Assembly (NCBI GenBank): GCA_023436765.1
Contig: JAEZHX010000114.1
Span: 1-6,116, forward strand
DNA: 6,116 bases
Origin: Bacillota bacterium
GTDB lineage: Bacteria > Bacillota > Clostridia > Lachnospirales > Lachnospiraceae
Direction: 5' to 3'
Part shown: positions 1 to 6,116 of the stretch, piece by piece
Layout of the letters: every line of letters starts with the position of its first letter
How positions within the stretch are numbered: the stretch's first letter is position 1
Program-made: the position numbers and the translations under genes
The notes under the pieces: generated by a model
Databases searched by the model: none
Told to the model about the DNA's origin: nothing
What the model saw: the letters and a program-made list of their open reading frames with translations, nothing else

Positions 1-110
1 GGAAAGGCATATTCATAATCAATAAAAACTTTAATTTTAGAGGAGCTTACAGATGTATATCCCTTCGCTTTCTTCCGTTGTTCCCATTGTTCGAGTTTTG
101 TGATAACCAT
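1..110 (-). CDS. recX: RecX regulatory protein, N-terminal fragment
   Basis: This is the first 36 codons of a gene cut by the left window edge; it starts at an ATG at 110-108. The visible protein begins MVITKLEQWEQ and reaches KIKVFIDYEYAF at residues 25-36. That matches the start of RecX, where a short beta segment (K-V-x-I-D-x-E-x-A-F) precedes the three-helix repeats. RecX binds RecA filaments and modulates their growth and strand-exchange activity, and it is commonly encoded just downstream of recA, as here. The ATG is the first usable start after an in-frame TGA. Its ribosome binding site is weak: AGGG about 7 nt upstream, with AAGGA further away. About a dozen residues between the start and the VFIDYE segment look longer than in the typical RecX I recall. 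The gene lies 208 nt behind recA and may be read by continuation from recA. The identity rests on 36 residues plus gene context. Confidence 0.72.
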   Translation of the reverse strand, partial: MVITKLEQWEQRKKAKGYTSVSSSKIKVFIDYEYAF

Positions 111-163
111 ACTCTTACCCTGCTTCCTTAGGATTTCTATGCTTCAATAGGACGATACAAAGT

Positions 164-236
164 TAGCTGTCCCGAAGTCTCGCTCTTACCGTCCATGGTA
201 TCATGATACGGATCAAGCGGTCAGTCTGGACAGCTA
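164..236 (-). other. Long stem-loop in the recA-recX gap (possible structured RNA element)
   Basis: A 73-nt imperfect inverted repeat folds as follows in the transcribed (minus) direction. The outer arm TAGCTGTCC (236-228) pairs with GGACAGCTA (172-164), 9 bp. A symmetric 8x8 internal loop follows. CGCTT (219-215) pairs with GAGCG (185-181), including one T-G wobble. A 3x3 internal loop follows. CCGT (211-208) pairs with ACGG (192-189), and CATG (205-202) pairs with CATG (197-194) around an ATAC loop. That gives 22 pairs in all. No run of T follows the structure, so it is not a standard intrinsic terminator. It ends 53 nt before the recX start. It could attenuate or protect the recA-recX transcript, be a small RNA, or be a remnant of a miniature inverted-repeat element. 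Because the arms are symmetric, either strand could fold. Confidence 0.5.
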
Positions 237-318
237 TAGCCTATGTTTTATTTAATAAAAAGCTTCACATGCTATTACTAATAGTATCGTTGAAAAAATC
301 TTACTATCTATATCAATT

Positions 319-1344
319 TTACTCCAATACCTCGTTATAGTTCTTAGCAGGCTTCAATGCGTATTTCTCTCGAACCCTGGTTTCAATCTCAGCAAAGATC
401 TCAGGGTTATCTGAAAGGAACTGCTTCGCATTCTCTCTACCCTGACCAATCTTAGCGTCATTATAGGCATACCAGGCACCGCTCTTATTGACAATACCGC
501 AGTCGGAGGCAAGATCCAGAACATCACCCTCTCTGGAAATCCCCCTGCCAAACATGATATCAAATTCTGCTTCCTTGAACGGGGGAGCAATCTTATTCTT
601 AACCACCTTAATTCTGGTTCTGTTACCTACCACATCGCCACCCTGTTTCAGGGATTCAATCCTTCTGACATCCAGACGGATGGAGGAATAGAATTTCAAT
701 GCCCGGCCGCCTGTTGTAGTCTCGGGATTACCAAACATGACACCGACCTTCTCACGAAGCTGATTAATGAAGATAACGATACAATTGGACTTACTGATCA
801 CGGCGGTGAGCTTCCTGAGCGCCTGAGACATCAACCTGGCTTGTAAGCCCACATGGGAATCGCCCATCTCGCCATCGATCTCTGCCTTAGGAACTAAGGC
901 TGCTACAGAGTCAACGATAATGATATCAACAGCACCGGAACGAACCATGGTTTCAGTAATCTCCAAAGCCTGTTCTCCGTTATCCGGCTGAGAGATATAC
1001 AGATTATCAATGTCTACGCCGATATTTTTCGCATAGACAGGATCCAACGCATGCTCAGCATCGATAAAGCCAGCAATTCCGCCCCTGCTCTGTACTTCAG
1101 CCACCATATGTAAGGCTACTGTCGTCTTACCGGAGGATTCAGGTCCATAAATCTCCATAATTCTTCCCTTGGGTACTCCGCCGAGTCCTAAGGCGATATC
1201 CAGACTGATGGAGCCTGTCGGTACTGTCTCAATGTTCATATTGGCATTCGTATCCCCAAGCTTCATAACGGAGCCCTTGCCGTACTGCTTCTCAATCTGT
1301 GCTAAGGCAGATTCCAATGCTCTGATCTTATCATCCTTTGCCAT
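319..1344 (-). CDS. recA: RecA recombinase
   Basis: RecA is the ATP-dependent strand-exchange protein for homologous recombination. Its filament on single-stranded DNA also triggers LexA self-cleavage in the SOS response. The 341-residue product has the usual length and all core motifs: Walker A GPESSGKT at 67-74, catalytic Glu97 in DAEHALD, Walker B VDIIIVD at 139-145, DNA-binding loop L1 around 157-166, and loop L2 from [18 protein letters not shown] (193-210) containing the allosteric Gln195. The C-terminal domain follows, ending NYNEVLE. I chose the start at 1344 (MAKDDK) over an in-frame ATG at 1356, because GGAGG lies 5 nt before the ATG at 1344 and is itself part of codons 1-3 of the longer frame. 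A sigma-A promoter and a LexA box lie upstream, so it is transcribed separately from ilvA and is probably induced by DNA damage. recX follows. The gene looks intact and ordinary. Confidence 0.98.
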   Translation of the reverse strand: MAKDDKIRALESALAQIEKQYGKGSVMKLGDTNANMNIETVPTGSISLDIALGLGGVPKGRIMEIYGPESSGKTTVALHMVAEVQSRGGIAGFIDAEHALDPVYAKNIGVDIDNLYISQPDNGEQALEITETMVRSGAVDIIIVDSVAALVPKAEIDGEMGDSHVGLQARLMSQALRKLTAVISKSNCIVIFINQLREKVGVMFGNPETTTGGRALKFYSSIRLDVRRIESLKQGGDVVGNRTRIKVVKNKIAPPFKEAEFDIMFGRGISREGDVLDLASDCGIVNKSGAWYAYNDAKIGQGRENAKQFLSDNPEIFAEIETRVREKYALKPAKNYNEVLE

Positions 1345-1349
1345 AATAA

Positions 1350-1354
1350 CCTCC
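1350..1354 (-). promoter_or_regulatory. recA ribosome binding site (decides the start)
   Basis: The minus strand reads ATGGAGGTTATTATGG across 1356-1341. GGAGG at 1354-1350 is a full Shine-Dalgarno core 5 nt before the ATG at 1344. The alternative ATG at 1356 has only a poor AGGA too close upstream and would place the Shine-Dalgarno sequence inside its own first codons. The shorter RecA starting MAKDDK is therefore preferred. ftsY uses the same GGAGGTTATT string before its start. Confidence 0.88.
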
Positions 1355-1406
1355 ATTTTCCTGCACCTGCAGGCAATAATATTGTATATCCTTCTTATTC
1401 CTGATA

Positions 1407-1420
1407 CGAACTAGTGTTCT
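1407..1420. promoter_or_regulatory. LexA (SOS) operator of recA
   Basis: The plus strand reads CGAACTAGTGTTCT. Its core GAAC-TAGT-GTTC has perfectly inverted half-sites, and it agrees with the Gram-positive SOS box CGAACRNRYGTTYC at 12 of 14 positions. It begins 7 nt downstream of the recA -10 hexamer, so it covers the predicted transcription start. LexA bound there would block initiation, and RecA-stimulated LexA cleavage would release it. This gives recA the usual autoregulatory loop. The lexA gene is not in this window. Confidence 0.88.
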
Positions 1421-1427
1421 TATATCC

Positions 1428-1456
1428 ATCATAACTTATTTCACCGGGGATGTCAA
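1428..1456 (-). promoter_or_regulatory. recA sigma-A promoter
   Basis: On the minus strand, TTGACA (1456-1451) is a perfect -35 hexamer. After exactly 17 nt comes TATGAT (1433-1428), a -10 hexamer matching five of six consensus bases. Transcription should start near 1421, leaving a leader of about 76 nt before the recA ATG. The spacing, sequence quality and adjacent LexA box all agree on this being the recA promoter. Confidence 0.9.
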
Positions 1457-1835
1457 CATGTTTCATACTCAGATCTATGACTCACTTCGGACTAGGTGTT
1501 AAGCCTCTCTTCTTCTGAAAGTTCACTCACATCCATGCGGTCAAAGCGAAAAAGAGCCTGTTCTTAACTTCAATAACTATGTAGGCATTCCGTTTTTATG
1601 TAACTAGCTTACCATTGCCACTGGACATAGGACGGCAATCATTATCATAATTTTGTTGAAATAAGCTGATGGCAGGATAAAAACAGGTTATCAGATGATT
1701 CAATCAGAAGATCAGAAGAATAAGATAACCCTATTATAGCAAGTCAAGCCGAATTTGTAAATAAATGCCGGACAGGTAAAACTGATGAAAATATCATCAT
1801 TTATTATCTAATCACACAATAAGCTTATCACAAAA
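1457..1835. other. Non-coding region between ilvA and the recA promoter
   Basis: This stretch of about 380 nt holds no convincing gene. The ilvA end lies on one side and the recA promoter on the other. It contains the candidate ilvA terminator (1679-1730) and several minor inverted repeats: 1783-1788 with 1794-1799, and 1614-1619 with 1634-1639. It also holds a short minus-strand open stretch at 1492-1563, which could be a gene remnant or chance. I see no tRNA, known riboswitch core or mobile-element ends. Confidence 0.6.
1679..1730 (-). terminator. Candidate intrinsic terminator of the smc-ftsY-ilvA operon
   Basis: On the minus strand, GGTTATC (1730-1724) pairs perfectly with GATAACC (1692-1686), with one more G-T pair at the base. 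After the second arm comes TG and then TTTTT (1683-1679), as expected of a Rho-independent terminator. The loop is long (31 nt) and the stem is not very GC-rich, so strength is uncertain. The loop carries two adjacent copies of ATCAGAAG on the plus strand (1703-1718). It lies about 105 nt past the ilvA stop and before the recA promoter, a sensible place to separate the two units. Confidence 0.5.
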
Positions 1836-3053
1836 TCAATACAGCTTATTCGGCTGGCAGAGCTTCGGATGATAACCGGCCTCCACCAGGGCCTGAACGA
1901 TCAGGTCCTTATGCTCATGTCCGAAGGTTTCCATCGTAATCGTAAGCTCTACCGCACTGTTGCGGTTAATGCTGACGAACTGGTTATGCTCCAGCCGGAT
2001 GACATTGCCCTGGGCCTTTGCGATAACGTCAGCTACTCTGACCAGCTCTCCCGGTCTGTCCGGAAGAAGTACGGAAACCGTGAAGACTCTGCCCCTCTGG
2101 ATCAATCCGTGCTGTACGATTGAGGATACCGTAATGATATCCATATTACCTCCGCTTAGGATCGCAGCCACCTTCTTATCCCGGCAGTTCAGATGCTTTA
2201 GGGCCGCTACTGTAAGAAGTCCGGAGTTTTCAACCACCATTTTATGATTTTCCATCATATCCAGGAAATTTACGATCAGCTCCTGGTCCTCTACGGTGAT
2301 GATCTCGTCCACGTATTTCTGGATATAGGGGAAAATACTATCACCCGGTGTCTTCACTGCAGTACCGTCCGCTATCGTATCCAGATGGGGAAGCGTAACC
2401 ACCTTGCCTGCTCTTAAGGACTCCTTCATACAGGCGGCTCCGGCCGGTTCCACACCGATCACCTTGATATTCGGATTCAACATCTTAGCCAAAGTTGCAA
2501 CACCGGCGAGTAAACCGCCGCCTCCGACCGGAGCCAGAATGATATCCACGGTGGGAAGATCCTTAAAGATCTCCATCGCAATGGTTCCCTGACCGGTCGC
2601 AACCTTCTCATCGTTGAAGGGATGGATGAAGGTATAGCCCTTCTCCTCTGCCAGCTCCCTGGCATGCTGATAGGCCTCATCATAATCATTTCCATATAGA
2701 ATTACATCTGCACCATAGCTCTTCGTCCGGTTCACCTTAATTAACGGTGTGGTACCGGGCATTACAATCACTGCCTTCGAATGATAGAGCTTTGCTGCAT
2801 AGGCAACTCCCTGGGCATGGTTACCGGCGGAGGCGGTAATCAGGCCACGATCCCGTTCCTCCTGGGTCAGGGTACTGATCTTATAATAAGCACCACGAAC
2901 CTTATATGCCCCGGTATACTGCATATTTTCAGGCTTAAGGAATACCTTATTTCCTGTAGTCTCGGAAAAATATTCGCTGTGAATCAGTTTTGTTCTTAGA
3001 ATAACCTTTTTGACCGCTTCTGTGGCTTCTTCAAATTGCTCCAAAGTTATCAT
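1836..3053 (-). CDS. ilvA: Threonine ammonia-lyase (threonine dehydratase) with C-terminal ACT domain
   Basis: This PLP enzyme of the cytosol deaminates L-threonine to 2-oxobutanoate and ammonia. The product is the first precursor of isoleucine and can also be fermented. The 405-residue protein shows the fold-type II PLP signature: the PLP lysine Lys51 in QYTGAYKVRGA, the substrate loop SAGNHAQG at 75-82, the phosphate-binding glycine loop PVGGGGLLAG with Gly177-180, and SGGN at 300-303 contacting the PLP ring. An ACT regulatory domain spans about 322-400 (VFTVSVLLPDRPGEL). One ACT domain puts it between short catabolic TdcB (about 330 residues, no ACT) and long IlvA (about 510, two ACT-like domains). 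Whether it serves biosynthesis or catabolism, and which ligand binds the ACT domain, cannot be read from sequence. It starts 11 nt after ftsY with AGGAGA 7 nt before its ATG. No T-box or leader precedes it, so expression should follow the operon. Confidence 0.93.
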   Translation of the reverse strand: MITLEQFEEATEAVKKVILRTKLIHSEYFSETTGNKVFLKPENMQYTGAYKVRGAYYKISTLTQEERDRGLITASAGNHAQGVAYAAKLYHSKAVIVMPGTTPLIKVNRTKSYGADVILYGNDYDEAYQHARELAEEKGYTFIHPFNDEKVATGQGTIAMEIFKDLPTVDIILAPVGGGGLLAGVATLAKMLNPNIKVIGVEPAGAACMKESLRAGKVVTLPHLDTIADGTAVKTPGDSIFPYIQKYVDEIITVEDQELIVNFLDMMENHKMVVENSGLLTVAALKHLNCRDKKVAAILSGGNMDIITVSSIVQHGLIQRGRVFTVSVLLPDRPGELVRVADVIAKAQGNVIRLEHNQFVSINRNSAVELTITMETFGHEHKDLIVQALVEAGYHPKLCQPNKLY

Positions 3054-3060
3054 TTTATAT

Positions 3061-3066
3061 TCTCCT
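3061..3066 (-). promoter_or_regulatory. ilvA ribosome binding site overlapping the ftsY stop codon
   Basis: The minus strand reads GAATAGGAGAATATAAAATG. AGGAGA (3066-3061) shares two bases with the TAG stop of ftsY (3067-3065) and lies 7 nt before the ilvA ATG. Ribosomes finishing ftsY therefore end on the ilvA entry site, which suggests translational coupling and confirms co-transcription of the two genes. Confidence 0.8.
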
Positions 3067-3994
3067 ATTCGTTTTTCTGGAATAATGCATTCACAAAATC
3101 CTCAGCATTGAATTTCTGGAGATCGTCTATCTTCTCGCCAATTCCGATATACTTCACAGGAATGGAAAGCTCTGACTGGATAGCAATCGCGATACCTCCC
3201 TTGGCAGTACCGTCGAGTTTGGTTAAGATAATTCCTGTTAAATCTGCCACTTCGTTAAATTCCCTAGCCTGAGCCAAGGCGTTCTGTCCGGTGGTACCAT
3301 CCAGAACCACCAGGGTCTCACGATAGGCCTCCGGATATTCCCTTTCGATGACCCTGTTGATCTTCTTCAGCTCCTCCATCAGATTCTTCTTATTATGAAG
3401 ACGTCCGGCGGTGTCACAAATTAATGTGTCCACATGACGGGATTTCGCAGAGGTCACAGCATCATATATAACAGCAGCCGGATCAGAGCCTTCTTTCTGT
3501 GCAATGATCTCGACATTTGCTCTGTTCGCCCATTCGGTCAGCTGTTCGATCGCTGCTGCACGGAAGGTATCCGCCGCTGCTACCATAACCTTCTTGCCCT
3601 GATCCTTTAATTGTCCCGCAAGCTTTCCTACAGAAGTTGTTTTACCGACTCCGTTCACGCCGATTAAGAGAACAACGGACTTACGGTTCTCGAATTCATA
3701 TGCCGTGGAATCCACATTCATTTGATCTTTCAGGGTATTGATCAATATCTGTCTGCACTGTGCGGGGTCCTTGATTTTCTCTTCCTTCACCTTATTGCGG
3801 AGCTCCTCTAATACGGCAGTTGTCGTATTAATCCCCAGATCAGCCATGATCAGTAATTCCTCCAGCTCTTCATAGAAATCATCATCTATGCTGGAAAATC
3901 CGCTGAAAAGATTGTCTATTCCGTTTGCTATACTGTTTCTAGTTTTGGTTAAGCCCTGCACAAGCTTGCCAAAAAATCCTGTCTTCTCTCCCAT
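3065..3994 (-). CDS. ftsY: Signal recognition particle receptor FtsY
   Basis: FtsY is the SRP GTPase at the membrane that docks Ffh-ribosome complexes and hands nascent membrane proteins to the SecYEG channel. The 309-residue protein has a short N-terminal segment with an amphipathic stretch (FFGKLVQGLTKTRNSI, 7-22) likely to touch the membrane. There is no long acidic A domain, as usual in Firmicutes. The NG core follows: the N domain four-helix bundle at about 25-95, then the GTPase with G1 GVNGVGKTT (112-120), the SRP insertion-box motif DTFRAAA (142-148), G3 DTAGR (194-198), G4 TKLDG (258-262) and the closing GIGE motif near the C-terminus. It is complete. GGAGG at 4006-4002 lies 7 nt before the ATG, confirming the start. 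It follows smc by 70 nt, a gap holding only a small CCGG...CCGG inverted repeat (4047-4062) and no clear promoter or terminator. It is tightly joined to ilvA downstream. Confidence 0.97.
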   Translation of the reverse strand: MGEKTGFFGKLVQGLTKTRNSIANGIDNLFSGFSSIDDDFYEELEELLIMADLGINTTTAVLEELRNKVKEEKIKDPAQCRQILINTLKDQMNVDSTAYEFENRKSVVLLIGVNGVGKTTSVGKLAGQLKDQGKKVMVAAADTFRAAAIEQLTEWANRANVEIIAQKEGSDPAAVIYDAVTSAKSRHVDTLICDTAGRLHNKKNLMEELKKINRVIEREYPEAYRETLVVLDGTTGQNALAQAREFNEVADLTGIILTKLDGTAKGGIAIAIQSELSIPVKYIGIGEKIDDLQKFNAEDFVNALFQKNE

Positions 3995-4064
3995 TTAATA
4001 ACCTCCAATAACCAAATGTCAGTAAAAATCAATCAACGTCATCATTCCGGTGTTTTATCCGGCT

Positions 4065-6116
4065 TTACCCCTCTAAATCATTCTCAATAAGACTGACGGA
4101 TACCAGGGTAGATACTCCTTTTTCCTGCATTGTAATACCATACAGGATATCTGCCGCCGCCATGGTTCCTCTTCGATGTGTGATTATGATAAACTGTGTT
4201 TCCCTCGATAATTTATTCAGATATTTCGCAAAGCGTTTTACATTGGAATCATCCAGCGCGGCCTCAATCTCATCCAATAAGCAGAAGGGAGAGGGCTTTA
4301 GGTTCTGGATCGCAAACAGCAGAGAGATCGCCGTCAGAGACTTCTCACCGCCGGAAAGCTGCATCATGTTCTGAAGCTTCTTGCCCGGAGGCTGTGCGTT
4401 GATTCGAATTCCCGCTTCCAGTATATCCTCACCCTCAGTTAGCTCCAGATCTGCCTTACCTCCGCCGAACAGCTCCTTGAAGACGATATCAAACTGCTCA
4501 CCTATCGCAGCGAACTTCTCCTCAAATTGTCTGCGCATCTCTGTATCCAGCTCCTGAATAATATTCATCAAGGCTTCTTCGGAACGAATTAGATCCTCGC
4601 TTTGAGAGGATAAAAACGTAAAGCGCTCAGACATGTTTTTATAATCCTCGATGGCATTGACATTCACATCACCGAGCTCTTTAATCTGACCTTTGATCTC
4701 CTGAATCGATTTCTTCGCCTGAGTCAGGCTGATCTCAGCATCCACAGGATATTCCAGGGCGCTGGAATAGGTAAGCTCGTATTCCTCCCACATATAATTC
4801 ATCTGTTGGTCGGTCTGCTCGATCAGCTTCTCCTTCTGACTGTTCAGGCGGAATACTTCCTTATCCAGATCATTCATGAGACGGGACAGCTCGTCCCGCT
4901 TCAGGAAGAAATTCTTATGGACAGCTGTTATCTGCTCTCTTTCCTTCACCTGACCTTTGATTTTCTCATCCAAAGTACTTAAATGCTTCTGGTCCTCCAA
5001 AATATATGCCTCAGCTTCGTTGATGGCAAGCTTCTTAGCCTCCACGATTCTGGAGGCTTTCTCTATATCTTCCTTTAGGGCTGCCTCCTCTTCATAAAGC
5101 CTGTCGATCTCCCTCTTGACACGCTTCACATTCTCCAGGAGGAATTGGTTGTTTTGCTCTAGGGAGGATAATTCCAACTTAAGGCTGTTCACCTTCTCAC
5201 CCACAACCGCCTCTGTCTCTCTCTCTGCTTCCAGCTTCTTCGTAATCAGCTCAATGCTTTCTTCTTTTTCTTTGTTTTTGTCGAGATTTTCAGAGAGACT
5301 TTGCTTTAGTCGTTCCAGATTACTGTTCAGCTCCCTGGCCTGGGCATCAATTTCAATGAGCTCCTTCGTATATTCATTATAAATGGCCTGAGCCTCTGCC
5401 TTCTTTGTTAATTCACGGTCCAGTCCGAGCTTAGCGGTATTCTGCTTCAGAAACTCCTCTTGAAGAATTCCCTTAAGCTGCTCCAGCCTGTTTCGAAGCT
5501 CCGTTCTTTTGTTTCTCTCTTCCTCTTTCTTCAGTACCAGCTCTCTGGTTTTCTTCTCCAGAGCTGCCACATGACCCTCCAGCTCTTCAATCTCACGGCG
5601 TCTTCCGAGAAGATTGCTGGAATTCTTATAGGCACCGCCGGAAATGGAGCCGCCCGGAGTAAGAAGCTCACCCTCCAGTGTTACGATTCGAAGGGAGTAC
5701 TGATACTTCTTCGCAATCGCTGCAGCATGGTCCATGTGATCCACAACGATTATTCTTCCAAGCAGATAATCAATTAATGCATGGAATTTAGGTTCTGCCT
5801 CAACGAGACCGGAAGCAATACCGAGTACACCGGGTTCCTTTTGTACTTTTTCATTCTGAACACCGCTTCCGGAGGACATATTCGTCAGTGGAAGGAAGGT
5901 AGCTCTTCCGAATTTATTCTTTTTGAGGTATGTAATCAGTTCCTTGGCAGCTGCCTCATCCTCGGTAACAATATTCTGGATGCTGCCGCCCAGGGCTGTC
6001 TCAATGGCTGTCTCATATTTCTTACCGGTCTTGATGATGTCGGCTACGACACCTACGATACCGGGAGTCTTACCCTTAAGCTCCATGACCTTCTTGATAC
6101 TGCCGCCATAGCCTTC
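4065..6116 (-). CDS. smc: Chromosome partition protein SMC, C-terminal part
   Basis: SMC is the ATPase of the SMC-ScpA-ScpB condensin that organises and segregates the nucleoid. The frame is open to the right window edge, so the N-terminal head and first coiled-coil arm (roughly the first 500 of about 1190 residues) are missing. The first visible codons encode EGYGGSIKKVMEL, and the ATG at 6086 is internal, not a start. Of the 683 residues seen, about 15-135 are the hinge (GIVGVVADII, TALGGSIQNIV), ending at the conserved PGGSISGG. About 165-480 are heptad-rich charged coiled coil. The rest is the C-terminal head with signature LSGGEK (587-592), Walker B CLLDEIEAALDD with the catalytic Glu at 616, and His647 in ITHRRGTM. 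The missing half should carry Walker A. The protein ends ENDLEG. smc next to ftsY is a common Firmicute arrangement, often preceded by rnc. Confidence 0.97.
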   Translation of the reverse strand, partial: EGYGGSIKKVMELKGKTPGIVGVVADIIKTGKKYETAIETALGGSIQNIVTEDEAAAKELITYLKKNKFGRATFLPLTNMSSGSGVQNEKVQKEPGVLGIASGLVEAEPKFHALIDYLLGRIIVVDHMDHAAAIAKKYQYSLRIVTLEGELLTPGGSISGGAYKNSSNLLGRRREIEELEGHVAALEKKTRELVLKKEEERNKRTELRNRLEQLKGILQEEFLKQNTAKLGLDRELTKKAEAQAIYNEYTKELIEIDAQARELNSNLERLKQSLSENLDKNKEKEESIELITKKLEAERETEAVVGEKVNSLKLELSSLEQNNQFLLENVKRVKREIDRLYEEEAALKEDIEKASRIVEAKKLAINEAEAYILEDQKHLSTLDEKIKGQVKEREQITAVHKNFFLKRDELSRLMNDLDKEVFRLNSQKEKLIEQTDQQMNYMWEEYELTYSSALEYPVDAEISLTQAKKSIQEIKGQIKELGDVNVNAIEDYKNMSERFTFLSSQSEDLIRSEEALMNIIQELDTEMRRQFEEKFAAIGEQFDIVFKELFGGGKADLELTEGEDILEAGIRINAQPPGKKLQNMMQLSGGEKSLTAISLLFAIQNLKPSPFCLLDEIEAALDDSNVKRFAKYLNKLSRETQFIIITHRRGTMAAADILYGITMQEKGVSTLVSVSLIENDLEG

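Noticed and set aside
246..260. TTTTATTTAATAAAA, an AT-only palindrome after recA
   Set aside because: It consists only of A and T in an AT-rich gap. The arms would form a weak hairpin with a one-base loop, and chance explains it.
257..284. Possible recA terminator: CTATTAGTAATAG followed by TTTTT on the minus strand
   Set aside because: The stem is 5-6 AT-rich pairs with a tiny loop, and the T-run starts 10 nt after it. This is too weak and badly spaced for a confident intrinsic terminator.
488..691. Plus-strand open frames antisense to recA, ilvA, ftsY and smc
   Set aside because: They are shadows of highly expressed genes. They lack ribosome binding sites and domain-like sequence, and the minus-strand proteins are unambiguous.
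1507..1556. CTCTTTTTC pairing with GAAGAAGAG across a 32-nt loop
   Set aside because: The arms are low-complexity purine and pyrimidine tracts, so pairing of this kind is easily accidental.
1614..1639. ATTGCC...GGCAAT inverted repeat
   Set aside because: It is a 6-bp stem with a 14-nt loop, no T-run on either strand and no known operator match. Such repeats are common by chance.
1783..1799. TGATGA/TCATCA hairpin followed by GTTTT after ilvA
   Set aside because: It has only six mostly A-T pairs and a short interrupted T-run. The 1679-1730 structure is the better terminator candidate, though this one could add to it.
2477..2695. Second minus-strand open frame inside ilvA
   Set aside because: It lies in a different frame within the conserved catalytic part of IlvA and has no start signal or recognisable protein features. 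There is no sign of a frameshift, because the ilvA frame is continuous.
4047..4062. CCGG...CCGG inverted repeat in the smc-ftsY gap
   Set aside because: It has only 4 bp, and CCGG is self-complementary. No T-run follows, so it is neither a terminator nor a convincing operator.
4065..6116. Repeats or low complexity within smc as a possible mobile or satellite feature
   Set aside because: The repetitive look comes from coiled-coil coding sequence rich in Glu, Lys, Leu and Arg codons. The reading frame is intact throughout.

Overview
The window is an ordinary chromosomal housekeeping segment from a low-to-moderate GC Firmicute. It most likely comes from class Clostridia, in or near Lachnospiraceae. 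That guess rests on the protein style (a short FtsY without a long acidic N-terminal domain, an IlvA of about 400 residues with one ACT domain, a 341-residue RecA), on strong GGAGG-type ribosome binding sites, and on a Gram-positive type LexA box. The lineage is an inference from recall and was not tested by a search. All genes lie on the minus strand, so transcription runs from high to low coordinates.

Reading in the direction of transcription: positions 6116-4065 hold the C-terminal part of smc (hinge, second coiled-coil arm, C-terminal ATPase head), cut by the window edge. After 70 nt comes ftsY (3994-3065), the signal recognition particle receptor. Eleven nt later comes ilvA (3053-1836), a PLP-dependent threonine ammonia-lyase whose ribosome binding site overlaps the ftsY stop codon. 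These three probably form one operon that ends at a candidate terminator near 1679-1730.

A non-coding stretch (1835-1457) leads to a near-consensus sigma-A promoter (1456-1428). A palindromic LexA/SOS box (1420-1407) sits on its predicted start point. It drives recA (1344-319). After a 208-nt gap comes the start of recX (110-1), the RecA modulator, cut by the other window edge. That gap contains a long, nearly symmetric stem-loop (164-236) that no coding feature explains.

Functionally there are two units: a chromosome-organisation and protein-targeting operon (smc, ftsY) with a metabolic passenger (ilvA), and a DNA-damage-inducible recombination unit (recA, recX). I found no mobile element, CRISPR array, tRNA or rRNA, and no clear sign of a new defence or mobile system. 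The item most worth a second look is the recA-recX stem-loop.
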